64,000 bases of DNA from Brucella tritici (GCF_008932295.1 NZ_WBWA01000019.1:23903-87902), one strand, 5' to 3'; shown: positions 51,842 through 61,720, counted from the stretch's first letter. Notes: generated from the sequence alone by a model not told the origin. A program made the numbers and translations.

Positions 51842-52636
51842 TTGTTTTATAGTCTTTCGAAGATTTTCTGGCTGTTCTTTCAACCTGTTACGATAATCCT
51901 CGTTCTTGTTCTGATTGCCTTTCTGGCCATGTGGCGCGGCTTCCGGCGGTTCGGGCTGGGCGCGCTGGGGCTGTCGATTGTCATTTTATTTCTTGCCGCT
52001 TTCACGACACTGGGTTCCGTTCTGCTTGCCCCACTGGAAGATCGTTTTGCGAAGCCCGATGACATGCCACAACACGTGGACGGGATCGTCGTCCTTGGCG
52101 GCTATATGAACGGCGACATTAATGCCGGGCGCAAAGGTTTCGAGTTGAATAGTGCGGCTGATCGCATTTTCGAGGCAATGCGGTTAGCGAGACTATATCC
52201 GGACGCCAAGGTCATTGTTTCCGGAGGAGACGGCGCCTTTTTCGAAGAATCTGCAAAAGAGGCGGATAGCACCCGACAGATGCTGATAGATCTCGGCTTT
52301 TCCGGTGAACGCTACATCTATGAAAACAAGTCCCGGAACACGGTTGAGAATGCGATTTTCTCAAAGGAACTGGCCCAGCCCAAGCCCGGCGAAACGTGGC
52401 TTCTGGTGACTTCCGCATATCATATGCCGCGATCCGTTGGTTGTTTTCGCAAGGCGGATTTCGACGTTGTCGCCTGGCCGGTAGACTACAAGACGCGCGC
52501 CAGCGAGCGCTTCGCACTCTATCTCGAATCCCCGAATGAAGCGCTTTCGCGCTTCAGCGTGGCCATGCGCGAGTGGGTAGGGCTTGCCGCTTACTGGATG
52601 GCGGGCAAGACAGATATGCTTCTGCCTCAACCCTGA
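51842..52636 (+). CDS. YdcF/ElyC-like membrane protein (DUF218)
   Basis: This 264-residue protein has two N-terminal membrane helices (TIILVLVLIAFLAMW; GLSIVILFLAAFTTLGSVLL) and then a DUF218 domain: DGIVVLGGYMNGD, ADRIFEAMRLARLYPDAKVI, SGGDGAFFEES, and ENKSRNTVENAIFSKEL, then VTSAYHMPRSVGCF. ElyC-type proteins affect peptidoglycan lipid carrier metabolism; the reaction here is unknown. The start is a TTG at 51842, chosen because ggagg lies seven bases before it and the hydrophobic part begins there. Confidence 0.85.
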   Translation: MFYSLSKIFWLFFQPVTIILVLVLIAFLAMWRGFRRFGLGALGLSIVILFLAAFTTLGSVLLAPLEDRFAKPDDMPQHVDGIVVLGGYMNGDINAGRKGFELNSAADRIFEAMRLARLYPDAKVIVSGGDGAFFEESAKEADSTRQMLIDLGFSGERYIYENKSRNTVENAIFSKELAQPKPGETWLLVTSAYHMPRSVGCFRKADFDVVAWPVDYKTRASERFALYLESPNEALSRFSVAMREWVGLAAYWMAGKTDMLLPQP

Positions 52637-53173
52637 TGCCGCAATTCTGCCGCCACTTTAAAGCTTTCGTTAAGGTTATCTGTTGGTAACTGATTGATAG
52701 AAAAAGAATTTTTGAATCGTATATGCGGTGCTGGAAACCTGCTGCCGTAATTCAGCCGTTTTTCATCGTTGCGTTCCGTTGATCACGAAGCTATATGATT
52801 GGTAACAGCGTTGTGAAGGACGCTGTGTAAAAGCGTTGCACAACAAGGTTGCCAAAATCTCCATGGACGAAACCGTTCAAAAATCCTGCTGGGGCGTCAC
52901 GCTCTGGGCAGTCATTGGTCTCGCTGCTGTCATTCTCATGGCCTATCTGTTCTCCGTCTAGAAGTCAGGCGGCGTTACGTATTCCGGAAATTTGATGCCG
53001 CATTTCGGCATTCCGTTTGCGTTGATCCTTTCCTACACTATCTGATAGAGATACGCGGTTTTCGCGTTAGCGACTTTTTGCCGATTTTTGTCTAAAATGG
53101 ACGATCAGGTAAATCGCAAGCGACGCTGCGATCAGGAATCAATCAGCCACATGATGGCTGTAGAAGGTGTGGA
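52637..53173 (+). other. gap between the YdcF-like gene and sdaA
   Basis: It holds one possible 32-residue membrane protein gene (52863-52961) and a weak hairpin atgccg/cggcat at 52995-53011. The rest shows no gene. The 60 bases before sdaA include the ribosome site gaagg. Confidence 0.5.
52863..52961 (+). CDS. possible 32-residue single-pass membrane protein
   Basis: ATG at 52863 opens a frame of 32 codons to TAG. The product has a short polar start (MDETVQKSCWG) and one strong hydrophobic helix (AVIGLAAVILMAYLF), like many small inner-membrane proteins. The ribosome site is weak (aagg about 15 bases before). It is in a 537-base gap with no other gene, and a hairpin follows at 52995-53011. 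Whether it is translated is unknown. Confidence 0.4.
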   Translation: MDETVQKSCWGVTLWAVIGLAAVILMAYLFSV

Positions 53174-54577
53174 ATGTTTCTGTCGGTTTTCGATCTTTAC
53201 AAGATTGGCATTGGGCCTTCCAGTTCGCATACGATGGGCCCAATGACGGCTGCGCGCATGTTTCTCAACGAGGTAATCGGCGGAAACTGGCCACGGCCTG
53301 CGCATTCGAAAATCCATCGGTTGAAAGCAAGTCTGCACGGCTCTCTGGCCTATACCGGCGTCGGGCACGCAACAGATCGAGCCGTCATTCTGGGACTTTG
53401 TGGTCATCTGCCGGATACGATTGATCCCGACATTATGGACGTAGAGGTTGAGAAGGTGTTCGCCGAGAAGAAGGTGAAACCCGAAGGGCATCCGGCCTAT
53501 CATTTTGATCCAAAGGTCGATCTCGTTCTGGATCGGAAGACGCCTCTGCCGGGACATGCCAACGGCATGGCTTTCTCTGCATACGACGCTGATGACAATC
53601 TCCTGTTGCGTCGCGCTTATTTTTCCATTGGTGGCGGTTTTGTCGTGACGGAAGAAGAACTGAGCCGTGTGCAGCGCAGCGGTGCGAAGCAGGACGACAA
53701 GGCTGATGTGCCGTTTCCGTTCCGTAGCGCCGCTGAGATGCTTGAGATGGCCCATGACAGCGGGCTGTCGATTGCTGAAATGAAACGAGCCAATGAAGAA
53801 AAGCATATGGCTCGTGGCGATCTGGATAATGGTCTCGACCGTATTTGGGGAGCCATGCGCGGCTGTATCGAGCGTGGACTGAGCCGGGATGGTGTCATGC
53901 CTGGCGGTTTGAATGTCCGCCGGCGTGCGCGGCAGCTTCACGACAAGCTGCAGGACGACTGGCGCAACAACCGCAGTAATCCGCTTCTGGCAAATGACTG
54001 GCTGTCGGTTTACGCGATGGCGGTCAATGAGGAAAACGCGTCCGGCGGTCGGGTAGTGACTGCACCGACAAATGGCGCCGCAGGCGTCGTACCAGCAGTT
54101 CTGCGCTATTACCTGCATTTTCATGACGATGCTGATGATAAAGGCATCCGCGATTTTCTCCTGACTTCGGCTGCGATTGGCGGTGTTATCAAGCACAATG
54201 CATCGATTTCTGGTGCGGAAGTTGGTTGTCAGGGCGAAGTAGGGTCAGCATCGGCGATGGCGGCAGCGGGTCTTGCCGCTGTGCTTGGTGGATCGCCTGA
54301 ACAAATTGAAAATGCTGCTGAAATTGCACTCGAACACCATCTGGGCATGACCTGCGATCCGGTTGCCGGGCTTGTGCAGGTACCGTGCATAGAACGCAAC
54401 GCGCTTGGTGCGGTGAAGGCCGTGACCGCAGCCTCCCTTGCTGTAAAGGGCGACGGCAAGCATTTTGTGCCGCTCGACGCCTGTATCGAGACGATGCGCC
54501 AGACCGGTCACGATATGAGCGAACGTTACAAGGAAACCAGTCAGGGCGGCCTTGCCGTGAACGTTGTCGCCTGTTGA
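53174..54577 (+). CDS. sdaA: L-serine ammonia-lyase (iron-sulfur, single chain)
   Basis: This 467-residue enzyme deaminates L-serine to pyruvate and ammonia with an oxygen-sensitive [4Fe-4S] cluster. The beta domain begins [20 protein letters not shown], and the alpha domain has [37 protein letters not shown] and [19 protein letters not shown]. The cluster cysteines are in GCQGE, MTCDP and VPCIE. Length is that of the E. coli SdaA/SdaB type. Start ATG 53174. It is 69 bases before the DUF1489 gene and may be co-transcribed with it. Confidence 0.95.
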   Translation: MFLSVFDLYKIGIGPSSSHTMGPMTAARMFLNEVIGGNWPRPAHSKIHRLKASLHGSLAYTGVGHATDRAVILGLCGHLPDTIDPDIMDVEVEKVFAEKKVKPEGHPAYHFDPKVDLVLDRKTPLPGHANGMAFSAYDADDNLLLRRAYFSIGGGFVVTEEELSRVQRSGAKQDDKADVPFPFRSAAEMLEMAHDSGLSIAEMKRANEEKHMARGDLDNGLDRIWGAMRGCIERGLSRDGVMPGGLNVRRRARQLHDKLQDDWRNNRSNPLLANDWLSVYAMAVNEENASGGRVVTAPTNGAAGVVPAVLRYYLHFHDDADDKGIRDFLLTSAAIGGVIKHNASISGAEVGCQGEVGSASAMAAAGLAAVLGGSPEQIENAAEIALEHHLGMTCDPVAGLVQVPCIERNALGAVKAVTAASLAVKGDGKHFVPLDACIETMRQTGHDMSERYKETSQGGLAVNVVAC

Positions 54578-54646
54578 TTCGCAATTCTCGATAGAATGCG
54601 ATGCTTCAGGCTTGAAGCGCGCATTCGTCTTGGCTAAATCACCTCT

Positions 54647-55084
54647 ATGGCTCTCAATCTCGTCAAACTTTGCGTCGGCTGCGACAGTATCGAAGATCTC
54701 GCGGCTTGGATCGATTTCCGTCTTGCGGAACAGCGTGCAGCCGGTTTGGTGCCGGAACAGTTTCATACGACGAGAATGGTACCCAAGCGGATCGACGAAC
54801 TGCTGGAAGGTGGCTCGCTCTACTGGGTTATCAAGGGCAATGTCCAATGTCGCCAGCGATTGCTTGACGTGCGTCCGTTCACGGACGAGCAGGGCATTAA
54901 TCGCTGCCACCTTGTTCTCGAGCCCAAGGTCATCCCGACTGAGTGGCAGCCGCGCCGCGCTTTTCAGGGATGGCGCTATCTGGCAGAAAATGAAGTCCCG
55001 CGTGATGAAGCCGCCGGCAAAGCGGGCAGGGCTGCCTTGCCTGCAGAACTGCGGCAGGAGTTGGCGGTTCTGGGATTGCTCTAA
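54647..55084 (+). CDS. DUF1489 family protein
   Basis: This 145-residue protein is of the DUF1489 family, limited to alphaproteobacteria: MALNLVKLCVGCDSIEDLAAW, then TRMVPKRIDELLEGGSLYWV and ILVELKPVP-like HLVLEPKVIPTEWQPRRAFQ, ending in GWRYL and a short tail. The role is unknown. No signal peptide. It ends at a strong terminator shared with the convergent gene. Confidence 0.9.
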   Translation: MALNLVKLCVGCDSIEDLAAWIDFRLAEQRAAGLVPEQFHTTRMVPKRIDELLEGGSLYWVIKGNVQCRQRLLDVRPFTDEQGINRCHLVLEPKVIPTEWQPRRAFQGWRYLAENEVPRDEAAGKAGRAALPAELRQELAVLGLL

Positions 55085-55100
55085 AGGCGACCTATTCATG

Positions 55101-55138
55101 AAAAAGGACCTGCCGGTTTATCGGCAGGTCCTTTTTCA
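55101..55138. terminator. bidirectional terminator
   Basis: A 15-bp perfect stem (55101-55115 and 55122-55136, loop gttat-like) has an A run on the left and a T run on the right. It can serve the DUF1489 gene (+) and the gene at 55155-55451 (-). Confidence 0.92.
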
Positions 55139-55154
55139 TTCCATCTGTGATTAA

Positions 55155-55451
55155 TCAGTTTTCTATCGTCAGGCGGACTGAAACCCGGTCGAAATTCACC
55201 GGCAAGGTCATCCGCATGGACGCCCGTGGTTGAATCAGTCGTCTGTTACGTGCCGCATGGCAGACAAGCAGCCCGACCAGATCTTTGGTCTGAAAGCCGG
55301 TACCGCGACGCACATCGGCAATTCGCAGGGCAGCCTGCTTGAGGCCTTGCACCGAGAACAGTGCGCCGAACGCCGAAGTCTTACCTTCATCCTGTGTCCA
55401 GTCGGCTGTTTTGAACGGCGGCTGGCCGAAAGTTTCTCTCATATTTGACAT
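55155..55451 (-). CDS. conserved hypothetical protein
   Basis: I do not recognise this 98-residue protein. It has no signal or membrane segment. The middle (GLKQAALRIADVRRGTGFQT) looks helical and the end (MTLPVNFDRVSVRLTIEN) beta. The start is the ATG at 55451, with agaggg about eight bases before it; a second ATG at 55442 is possible. It lies 72 bases after the D,D-carboxypeptidase gene on the same strand and may be read with it. Confidence 0.65.
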   Translation of the reverse strand: MSNMRETFGQPPFKTADWTQDEGKTSAFGALFSVQGLKQAALRIADVRRGTGFQTKDLVGLLVCHAARNRRLIQPRASMRMTLPVNFDRVSVRLTIEN

Positions 55452-55523
55452 CTCGAAACCCTCTACGCACTACAAATTCGGGTTTGAAGCTGGCAACGAG
55501 GGGGCAAGGCCCCTCGCAATCGA

Positions 55524-56933
55524 TTAGTTCGCGACTGCATAGCAGCCGAAGTTTTTCTTCTTCAGCGAGGCGCATGCATCCCACGCGGCCTGCTTGGAGG
55601 AGAAGCCGACGAAACGTGCGCGGTAGAAAGTTGCACTACCCTTGCTGAACGTCTCGGTATAAGGCGATGCGGCGCGCAATGTACCACCTGCCGTCGCCGA
55701 AGCCTTGGCCAGCATGTCACGTGCCTGACCTTCGCTCGGCAGGGAGCCGATCTGGATAGCCCAACCACCGGCAGCGGGGGCCGAGGCAGTGGTAACGGGA
55801 TCGACATCCTGCGGCTGCGCAGATGGGACCGCGGCCTTCGGCGTTGGACGAACAGCCGCTTGAGCGGCCAGTGCTGCCGGACGCGCAGTTGGAGCTGCAA
55901 GTGCCAGAACCTGTGGCTGGTCGCTGTCGCCTTCGCCGCTTTCATTGTTGATGACATCTTCCACGGCAGCGGCCTGACGCGTTACTGGTACAGGGGCATT
56001 CCGGGCCTTGGGAAGATCGAGTGAAGCAACCACCTGCGGTGCATCGTTGCGCATTGCGACGAGCGGCGCAGCGTTGCGGCTACGCGTTGCCATGGGAAGA
56101 TATTTGCGAATGAGCTGAGCCATGTGAGCGTCACGGCTTGCACCGGTATTTCCACCCATCACGACAGCTACCAGTCTACGACCATCCAGGCTGACAGAGG
56201 AGGCCAGATTGTAGCCCGATGCATTGGTGTAGCCGGTCTTGATGCCATCCACGCCTTCAACGCGGCCGAGCAAACGGTTGTGGCCATTGATGGTCTGGCC
56301 GCGGAAAACGAAGCTGCGACGCGAGAAATAGGAGAATTCATTCGGGAAATGCTGACGGAGCGCGATGCTGAGAATCGCCATGTCGCGTGCAGTCGTATGC
56401 TGTGCCATGTTCGGCAGGCCCGATGCGTTACGGAAGGTTGTGTTACGCATGCCAAGACGACGCGCTTTCGCGGTCATCATCTGGGCAAATCGTTCTTCAG
56501 AGCCTCCAAGATATTCGCCGACAGCAGTTGCTACGTCGTTGGCCGATTTCGTGATCATGGCCAGCGCTGCATCTTCAGCACGAATGCTTTGTCCCGAACG
56601 GAATCCGATTTTCGTGGGTGGACGTGCGGCTGCATAGGCGGACACGGGAATACGCGTGTCCTTGTTCATGCGACCGGCCTGCATTGCCTCGAACAGCATG
56701 TACAGGGTCATCATTTTCGTGAGAGACGCGGGATAACGCTGGGCATCCGCATTTGAAGCGAAAAGCGTTTTGCCGGTATTCGCATCGATTACGATAGCTG
56801 CATATCTATCGCTCGCCGCTATTGCCGGTATCGTTGTCGAAGCTGTTGAGCACCCCGTTACAACTGCAAGAAGAAGGGTGGCTTGCGCCGCTCTTTTCAA
56901 GGCATATGCGACTTTACTAAATGCGGTACGCAC
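55524..56933 (-). CDS. D-alanyl-D-alanine carboxypeptidase with SPOR domain
   Basis: This 469-residue enzyme trims the terminal D-Ala of peptidoglycan peptides (S11 family). The motifs are SLTK with Ser-70, SAN at 130-132 and KTG in GIKTGYTN. The N-terminus has a possible lipobox VVTGC (Cys-28) or a plain signal peptide ending near AIA-A. A Pro/Ala-rich linker (about 340-395) leads to a C-terminal SPOR domain (GWAIQIGSLPSEGQARDML), which binds septal glycan. The start codon is GTG (56933) with aggtagg before it. Confidence 0.92.
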   Translation of the reverse strand: MRTAFSKVAYALKRAAQATLLLAVVTGCSTASTTIPAIAASDRYAAIVIDANTGKTLFASNADAQRYPASLTKMMTLYMLFEAMQAGRMNKDTRIPVSAYAAARPPTKIGFRSGQSIRAEDAALAMITKSANDVATAVGEYLGGSEERFAQMMTAKARRLGMRNTTFRNASGLPNMAQHTTARDMAILSIALRQHFPNEFSYFSRRSFVFRGQTINGHNRLLGRVEGVDGIKTGYTNASGYNLASSVSLDGRRLVAVVMGGNTGASRDAHMAQLIRKYLPMATRSRNAAPLVAMRNDAPQVVASLDLPKARNAPVPVTRQAAAVEDVINNESGEGDSDQPQVLALAAPTARPAALAAQAAVRPTPKAAVPSAQPQDVDPVTTASAPAAGGWAIQIGSLPSEGQARDMLAKASATAGGTLRAASPYTETFSKGSATFYRARFVGFSSKQAAWDACASLKKKNFGCYAVAN

Positions 56934-57632
56934 GATGATGACCTACCTGTATCCCGGATTTTTTGAACTGCGGCACAAAAGGCACACAGCGTCTAATTCG
57001 GTGATCCTACTGCCATCAGCGTTACCAATCCGTTTATGGTAACCGCGTTGTTCATAAATTTCGGAAAAAAATCGAGACGGTTGTCGCGTCAGTGGCTAAT
57101 CGATGCCCGAAAAACATCGCTCACTCACGCATATGTGTTTTCAGGAGGCTGCTCCTGCTTCACGAGGGCGGAAACTGTTTCCGATAACAAAAAAACTCGC
57201 TTGCGCGAGTTTAGTTTTGCTGCTGTCCTGACTAGGAAGGAGAGAAGGGCAGCTCTTTGAAACGGATGCGTTTTAAAAATATCTGATCTTATCTTATCCA
57301 AAATACATGAATTAATTTTTAGGTATGTGAGGAATTTAGTATTTTTTTCGCATTCGCTAAACGGCAATATGTTCCCCCCTTGCTATAGGGTCTGCTTTTT
57401 TGTGGTCAATTATTTGAGCCTATATTTGTGGGTTCACGATCAATCCAGCTATTTACATAGGGCTGTTTGGCCAAGGCCTATCGTTCGGACGATGCCATAT
57501 AACTGTGTCAAGCCGCGTTATTGCAATAAGTCCCGGTTGCAAGTGCCAATGAAGGGCTTAAAATCACCACATGACGACCTACATAATAGGGCAAGTTGGG
57601 TCAGGCAGATGGGCATCCGGGTAATAGGTTTC
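56934..57632. other. gap between the D,D-carboxypeptidase and clpS genes
   Basis: The 699 bases hold no supported protein. It must contain the divergent promoters of the two genes. A small hairpin aaactcgc/gcgagttt (57193-57212) followed by ttagtttt resembles a + strand terminator and could end a short RNA begun in 57040-57180. The stretch 57260-57420 is AT-rich compared with its surroundings. Confidence 0.45.
57193..57220 (+). terminator. terminator-like hairpin upstream of clpS
   Basis: An 8-bp perfect stem (aaactcgc / gcgagttt, loop ttgc) and a T-rich tail ttagtttt, with A runs before it. No gene on the + strand ends here. Confidence 0.5.
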
Positions 57633-57983
57633 ATGAGGCATCTCGATATAGTCATGCAAAGCAAGACCGACGGCGGAAATGGTCCGGAAAACGGCACCGT
57701 TGTGGTTACGCGTACACAGCCGAAAACAAAGAAGCCCAGTCTCTATCGTGTCCTGCTCCTCAACGACGACTACACACCCATGGAGTTCGTCGTTCATGTC
57801 CTGCAGCGGTTTTTCCAGAAGAACCAGGATGATGCCACGCGCATCATGCTGCATGTTCACAATCATGGGGTCGGCGAGTGCGGCGTATTTACATACGAAG
57901 TCGCCGAAACCAAAGTCAGTCAGGTCATGGATTTCGCCCGCCAAAACCAGCATCCGCTGCAATGCGTGATGGAGAAAAAGTGA
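57633..57983 (+). CDS. clpS: ATP-dependent Clp protease adaptor ClpS
   Basis: ClpS (116 residues from ATG 57633) delivers N-degron proteins to ClpAP. The family core is clear: [20 protein letters not shown] and the ligand-pocket [19 protein letters not shown]. The start could also be the ATG at 57654; 57633 has a weak aggt before it and neither is strong. The N-terminal tail (about 30 residues) is polar, as usual. It lies 6 bases before clpA, and the two form an operon. Confidence 0.93.
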   Translation: MRHLDIVMQSKTDGGNGPENGTVVVTRTQPKTKKPSLYRVLLLNDDYTPMEFVVHVLQRFFQKNQDDATRIMLHVHNHGVGECGVFTYEVAETKVSQVMDFARQNQHPLQCVMEKK

Positions 57984-57989
57984 GGTCAT

Positions 57990-60464
57990 ATGCCATCGTT
58001 CTCCCCAAGCCTTGAAAGGGCCCTGCATCAAGCCCTCACAATAGCAAACGAGCGGCATCACGAATATGCGACGCTCGAACATCTTTTGCTTGCCTTGATC
58101 GACGATCAGGATGCGGGCGCAGTGATGCGTGCCTGCAGCGTCGACCTTGAGCATCTCAAACGTATCGTTACTGATTATATTGATCGCGAACTTGATAATC
58201 TCGTCACAGGTTATGACGAAGATTCGAAGCCAACTGCCGCTTTCCAGCGCGTTATTCAGCGCGCGGTCATCCATGTGCAGTCCTCGAACCGCGAGGAAGT
58301 AACCGGTGCCAATGTGCTCGTTGCTATTTTCGCGGAACGGGAAAGCCATGCTGCCTATTTCCTCCAGGAGCAGCAGATGACCCGTTACGATGCCGTGAAC
58401 TATATCTCGCACGGTATCTCAAAACGGCCGCAGAGCAACGAAACCCGTCCCCCGCGCGGCGCGGAAAGTGCCAGCGAAGAACGCACCAGTACGGAACAGG
58501 AAGAAAGCGCCAAGAAGAAGCAGGATGCGCTTTCCGCTTATTGCGTCAATCTGAATGAAAAGGCGAAGGCCGGGCGCATTGATCCGCTGATCGGGCGTGA
58601 TAGCGAAATCAACCGTACCATTCAGGTGCTCTGCCGCCGTTCAAAGAACAATCCGCTTTATGTGGGTGATCCAGGCGTCGGCAAGACTGCGATTGCCGAA
58701 GGTCTTGCCAAGCGGATCGTTGAAGGGCAGGTGCCGGAAGCACTTGCCGACGCGACGATCTTCTCGCTCGATATGGGTACGCTTCTGGCTGGCACGCGCT
58801 ATCGCGGTGACTTCGAAGAACGTCTGAAGCAGGTCGTCAAGGAACTCGAAGAGTATCCGGGCGCGGTTCTGTTCATCGATGAGATTCATACGGTCATCGG
58901 CGCTGGCGCCACTTCGGGCGGTGCCATGGACGCATCGAACCTGTTGAAGCCGGCGCTTTCATCTGGCGCGATCCGCTGCATCGGATCGACGACCTATAAG
59001 GAATATCGTCAGTTCTTCGAGAAGGACCGTGCCTTGGTGCGCCGTTTCCAGAAGATCGATGTCAACGAGCCATCGATCCCGGATGCGATTGAAATCATGA
59101 AGGGGCTGAAACCCTATTTCGAGGATTTCCATAAGGTCAAGTACACGGTCGATGCTATCAAGACGGCGGTGGAATTGTCTGCGCGTTATATTTCGGATCG
59201 CAAATTGCCAGACAAGGCAATCGATGTGATCGACGAAACAGGCGCCAGCCAGATGCTGTTGCCTGAAAACAAGCGCAAGAAGACCATCGGCGTGAAGGAA
59301 ATCGAAGCGACAATCGCGACGATGGCCCGCATCCCGCCGAAGTCGGTATCGAAGGATGACGAACAGGTTCTGTCGCATCTGGATGCTGAATTGAAGCGTG
59401 TCGTTTACGGTCAGGATCTGGCGATTGAAGCGTTGTCGGCCTCGATCAAGCTCGCCCGTGCGGGATTGCGCGAACCGGACAAGCCGATCGGCTCCTATCT
59501 GTTCTCGGGCCCGACCGGCGTCGGCAAGACGGAAGTCGCCAAGCAACTGGCAAGTTCGCTTGGTGTGGAACTCCTGCGTTTCGACATGTCGGAATATATG
59601 GAACGTCACACCGTCTCACGGCTTATCGGTGCGCCTCCCGGCTATGTCGGCTTCGATCAGGGTGGTCTCCTGACCGATGGCGTTGATCAGCATCCGCATT
59701 GCGTGCTGCTGCTCGATGAAATCGAGAAAGCCCATCCGGATCTGTTCAACATCCTGTTGCAGGTGATGGATCATGGCTCGCTGACCGATCACAACGGCAA
59801 GAAGATCGACTTCCGCAATGTGATCCTGATCATGACCACCAATGCCGGTGCGTCGGATATGGCGAAGGCAGCAATCGGCTTCGGTTCCACGCGACGCGAA
59901 GGCGATGACATGGAAGCGATCAACCGCTTGTTCACGCCTGAGTTCCGTAACCGACTGGATGCGATCATTCCGTTCGGTCCGTTGCCGGTTCCGGTCATTC
60001 ATCAGGTCGTGCAGAAGTTCGTGCTTCAGCTTGAGGCACAGCTTGCCGAGCGTGGCGTGACTTTCGAACTGACCGAAGGCGCGATCGCCTGGCTGGCTGA
60101 CAAGGGTTACGATGAACGCATGGGCGCACGTCCGCTTGCGCGGGTTATCCAGGAACACATCAAGAAGCCGTTGGCTGATGAAGTGCTGTTCGGAAAACTC
60201 AAGCATGGTGGAACGGTCCGTGTGGATGTCGTGACGAAACCGGACGGAAAGACCGATTTGTCGCTGGAAAGCGTGGCTGATAAGCCGGTAAGTCCGAAGA
60301 AGGATATCCCTGCTGAAAAGAAGCAGCTACAACGCAAGAAGGCTGTTCCGAAGAAGGCAGAGAAGGAAAAAGTGCTGGCGGGCAAGGACGAGCTAGCGCC
60401 GAAATCCTCGTCGAAGGCTTCGGCAGTTAAATCTTCGGTGCCGAAAGTGCCACGTAAGAAGTAA
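57990..60464 (+). CDS. clpA: ATP-dependent Clp protease ATP-binding subunit ClpA
   Basis: ClpA (824 residues) is the AAA+ unfoldase that feeds ClpP. The N domain (about 1-145) binds ClpS. D1 has GDPGVGKTAI (about 225) and VLFIDEIHTVIGAG; D2 has GPTGVGKTEV (about 507), LLLDEIEKAHPDLFN and the sensor 2 segment GARPLARVIQEHIKKPLADE. The ClpP-binding loop IGL/IGF is in AAIGFGS. The C-terminus carries an unusual Lys/Ala-rich tail of about 60 residues (LQRKKAVPKKAEKEK) also seen in other Rhizobiales ClpA. A strong terminator follows. Confidence 0.97.
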   Translation: MPSFSPSLERALHQALTIANERHHEYATLEHLLLALIDDQDAGAVMRACSVDLEHLKRIVTDYIDRELDNLVTGYDEDSKPTAAFQRVIQRAVIHVQSSNREEVTGANVLVAIFAERESHAAYFLQEQQMTRYDAVNYISHGISKRPQSNETRPPRGAESASEERTSTEQEESAKKKQDALSAYCVNLNEKAKAGRIDPLIGRDSEINRTIQVLCRRSKNNPLYVGDPGVGKTAIAEGLAKRIVEGQVPEALADATIFSLDMGTLLAGTRYRGDFEERLKQVVKELEEYPGAVLFIDEIHTVIGAGATSGGAMDASNLLKPALSSGAIRCIGSTTYKEYRQFFEKDRALVRRFQKIDVNEPSIPDAIEIMKGLKPYFEDFHKVKYTVDAIKTAVELSARYISDRKLPDKAIDVIDETGASQMLLPENKRKKTIGVKEIEATIATMARIPPKSVSKDDEQVLSHLDAELKRVVYGQDLAIEALSASIKLARAGLREPDKPIGSYLFSGPTGVGKTEVAKQLASSLGVELLRFDMSEYMERHTVSRLIGAPPGYVGFDQGGLLTDGVDQHPHCVLLLDEIEKAHPDLFNILLQVMDHGSLTDHNGKKIDFRNVILIMTTNAGASDMAKAAIGFGSTRREGDDMEAINRLFTPEFRNRLDAIIPFGPLPVPVIHQVVQKFVLQLEAQLAERGVTFELTEGAIAWLADKGYDERMGARPLARVIQEHIKKPLADEVLFGKLKHGGTVRVDVVTKPDGKTDLSLESVADKPVSPKKDIPAEKKQLQRKKAVPKKAEKEKVLAGKDELAPKSSSKASAVKSSVPKVPRKK

Positions 60465-60474
60465 CAAGCAATCG

Positions 60475-60506
60475 AAACGGCCCTCTCTGAGGGCCGTTTT
60501 GTTTTG
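60475..60506 (+). terminator. terminator of clpS-clpA
   Basis: An 11-bp perfect stem (aaacggccctc at 60475-60485, gagggccgttt at 60489-60499, loop tct) is followed by tgtttt. Confidence 0.92.
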
Positions 60507-60600
60507 AGCACGAGACGAGCGTGAACGAAAACTGAGGTTTTCCGATCTGAGCGGCAGAAACCGGGTGCAACTGCGTCGATGCTTGCTCTAACGTGGCTCT

Positions 60601-61362
60601 ATGCCACCGATTCATTCCTATCATCCCGAGCAAAGTTCAGAAGATCATCGTCATCTGCGATGGTTCTTGCGCGGCTGCACGCGCATTTGCAGCATTCCAG
60701 CTCTATTATTGATGAGTTCGTTTATCGGTTTTGCGGGGCTGGCAATTGAAAGCGGCCTCACCGTTGTTCAAGCCGTCTTTATGACGCTGACTATATGGGC
60801 GCTTCCGGCAAAGGTTGTTCTGATTGGCGCGATCAGCGCAGGTGTGGCTTTACCTGCTGCGGCTCTCGCCGTGGGACTTTCGTCCGTGCGTTTGATGCCG
60901 ATGGTGGTCGCACTGCTTCCCGAGTTGCAGGGACCTAAAACGCGGAAGCTGACATTGATGGCCCTTTGTCATTTCGTTGCCGTCACCGCTTGGGTGATGG
61001 CCATGGAAGAGCTGCGCAAAATCCCGCGTGATATGCGAACCAGTTATTTTGCTGGGATCGGTATGGTTCTGGTGGGAACCAATGCAATTGTCGTGGCTAT
61101 CGTCTATTCGTTATCGACGTCTTTTCCGCCTATCGTTTTCGCTGCACTTTTCATGCTGACGCCGATGTATTTTCTGACGTCGCTCTGGCGTTCGGCGAGA
61201 GAACGGGCAGGGCAGGTCGCAATGATTTCCGGGATCGTTCTGTTTCCCATATTTCATCATGTGACACCGGGCTATGACCTGTTGATTACGGGTGTTCTCG
61301 GTGGGCTGATAGCCTTCGGCTTTCATCTGATGCACCGCATATCAGTAGGAGTCGCCAAATGA
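60601..61362 (+). CDS. AzlC-family branched-chain amino acid exporter subunit
   Basis: This 253-residue protein is an AzlC/YgaZ-type permease with about seven membrane helices. It has FIGFAGLAIESGLTVVQAVF, then LPAKVVLIGAISAGVALPAA and SSVRLMPMVVALLPELQGPK, the conserved segment of the family. YgaZ-YgaH exports valine in E. coli. The gene overlaps azlD-like by ATGA, so the two form a heteromeric exporter. No Lrp-type regulator is next to it. Confidence 0.9.
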   Translation: MPPIHSYHPEQSSEDHRHLRWFLRGCTRICSIPALLLMSSFIGFAGLAIESGLTVVQAVFMTLTIWALPAKVVLIGAISAGVALPAAALAVGLSSVRLMPMVVALLPELQGPKTRKLTLMALCHFVAVTAWVMAMEELRKIPRDMRTSYFAGIGMVLVGTNAIVVAIVYSLSTSFPPIVFAALFMLTPMYFLTSLWRSARERAGQVAMISGIVLFPIFHHVTPGYDLLITGVLGGLIAFGFHLMHRISVGVAK

Positions 61363-61706
61363 ACTGGGACAGTTTTTCGACCTGGTGGTGGCCGTTTTTG
61401 TTTATCCTGCTGGCTGGCGCGCTTCCAACCTATCTGTTCCGCGTGATGGGCGTGCTGGTTGGCGGGCGCGTACGGGAGGATTCTGAGGCGCTTGTTCTCG
61501 TGCGCTGCGTCGCGACCGCGCTGGTTGCAGGTGTTATCGCGCAGCTCATTCTCTATCCCAATGGAGAATTGGCCAACTCGCCCCTCTGGCTCCGCGCGGG
61601 TTCCGCCGCTGCAGGATTTGCCGCCTTTCTCATTACCGGCAAGCGACTGCTTGTCGGTGTGCTGGTTGCGGAAATCCTGCTGGTAATCGGCCTGCTTACA
61701 CTTTGA
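61359..61706 (+). CDS. AzlD-family small exporter subunit
   Basis: This 115-residue protein has four hydrophobic helices and matches AzlD/YgaH: FLFILLAGALPTYLFRVMGV at the start, EALVLVRCVATALVAGVIAQ in the middle, and LRAGSAAAGFAAFLITGKRL. It pairs with the AzlC-like protein (ATGA overlap). It is convergent with the HIT gene with 14 bases between them and no clear terminator. Confidence 0.9.
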   Translation: MNWDSFSTWWWPFLFILLAGALPTYLFRVMGVLVGGRVREDSEALVLVRCVATALVAGVIAQLILYPNGELANSPLWLRAGSAAAGFAAFLITGKRLLVGVLVAEILLVIGLLTL

Positions 61707-61720
61707 AAGAGTGAGTCATA

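Noticed and set aside
57036..57260. 74-codon frame upstream of clpS
   Set aside because: It has no ribosome site and contains the terminator-like hairpin; more likely non-coding.
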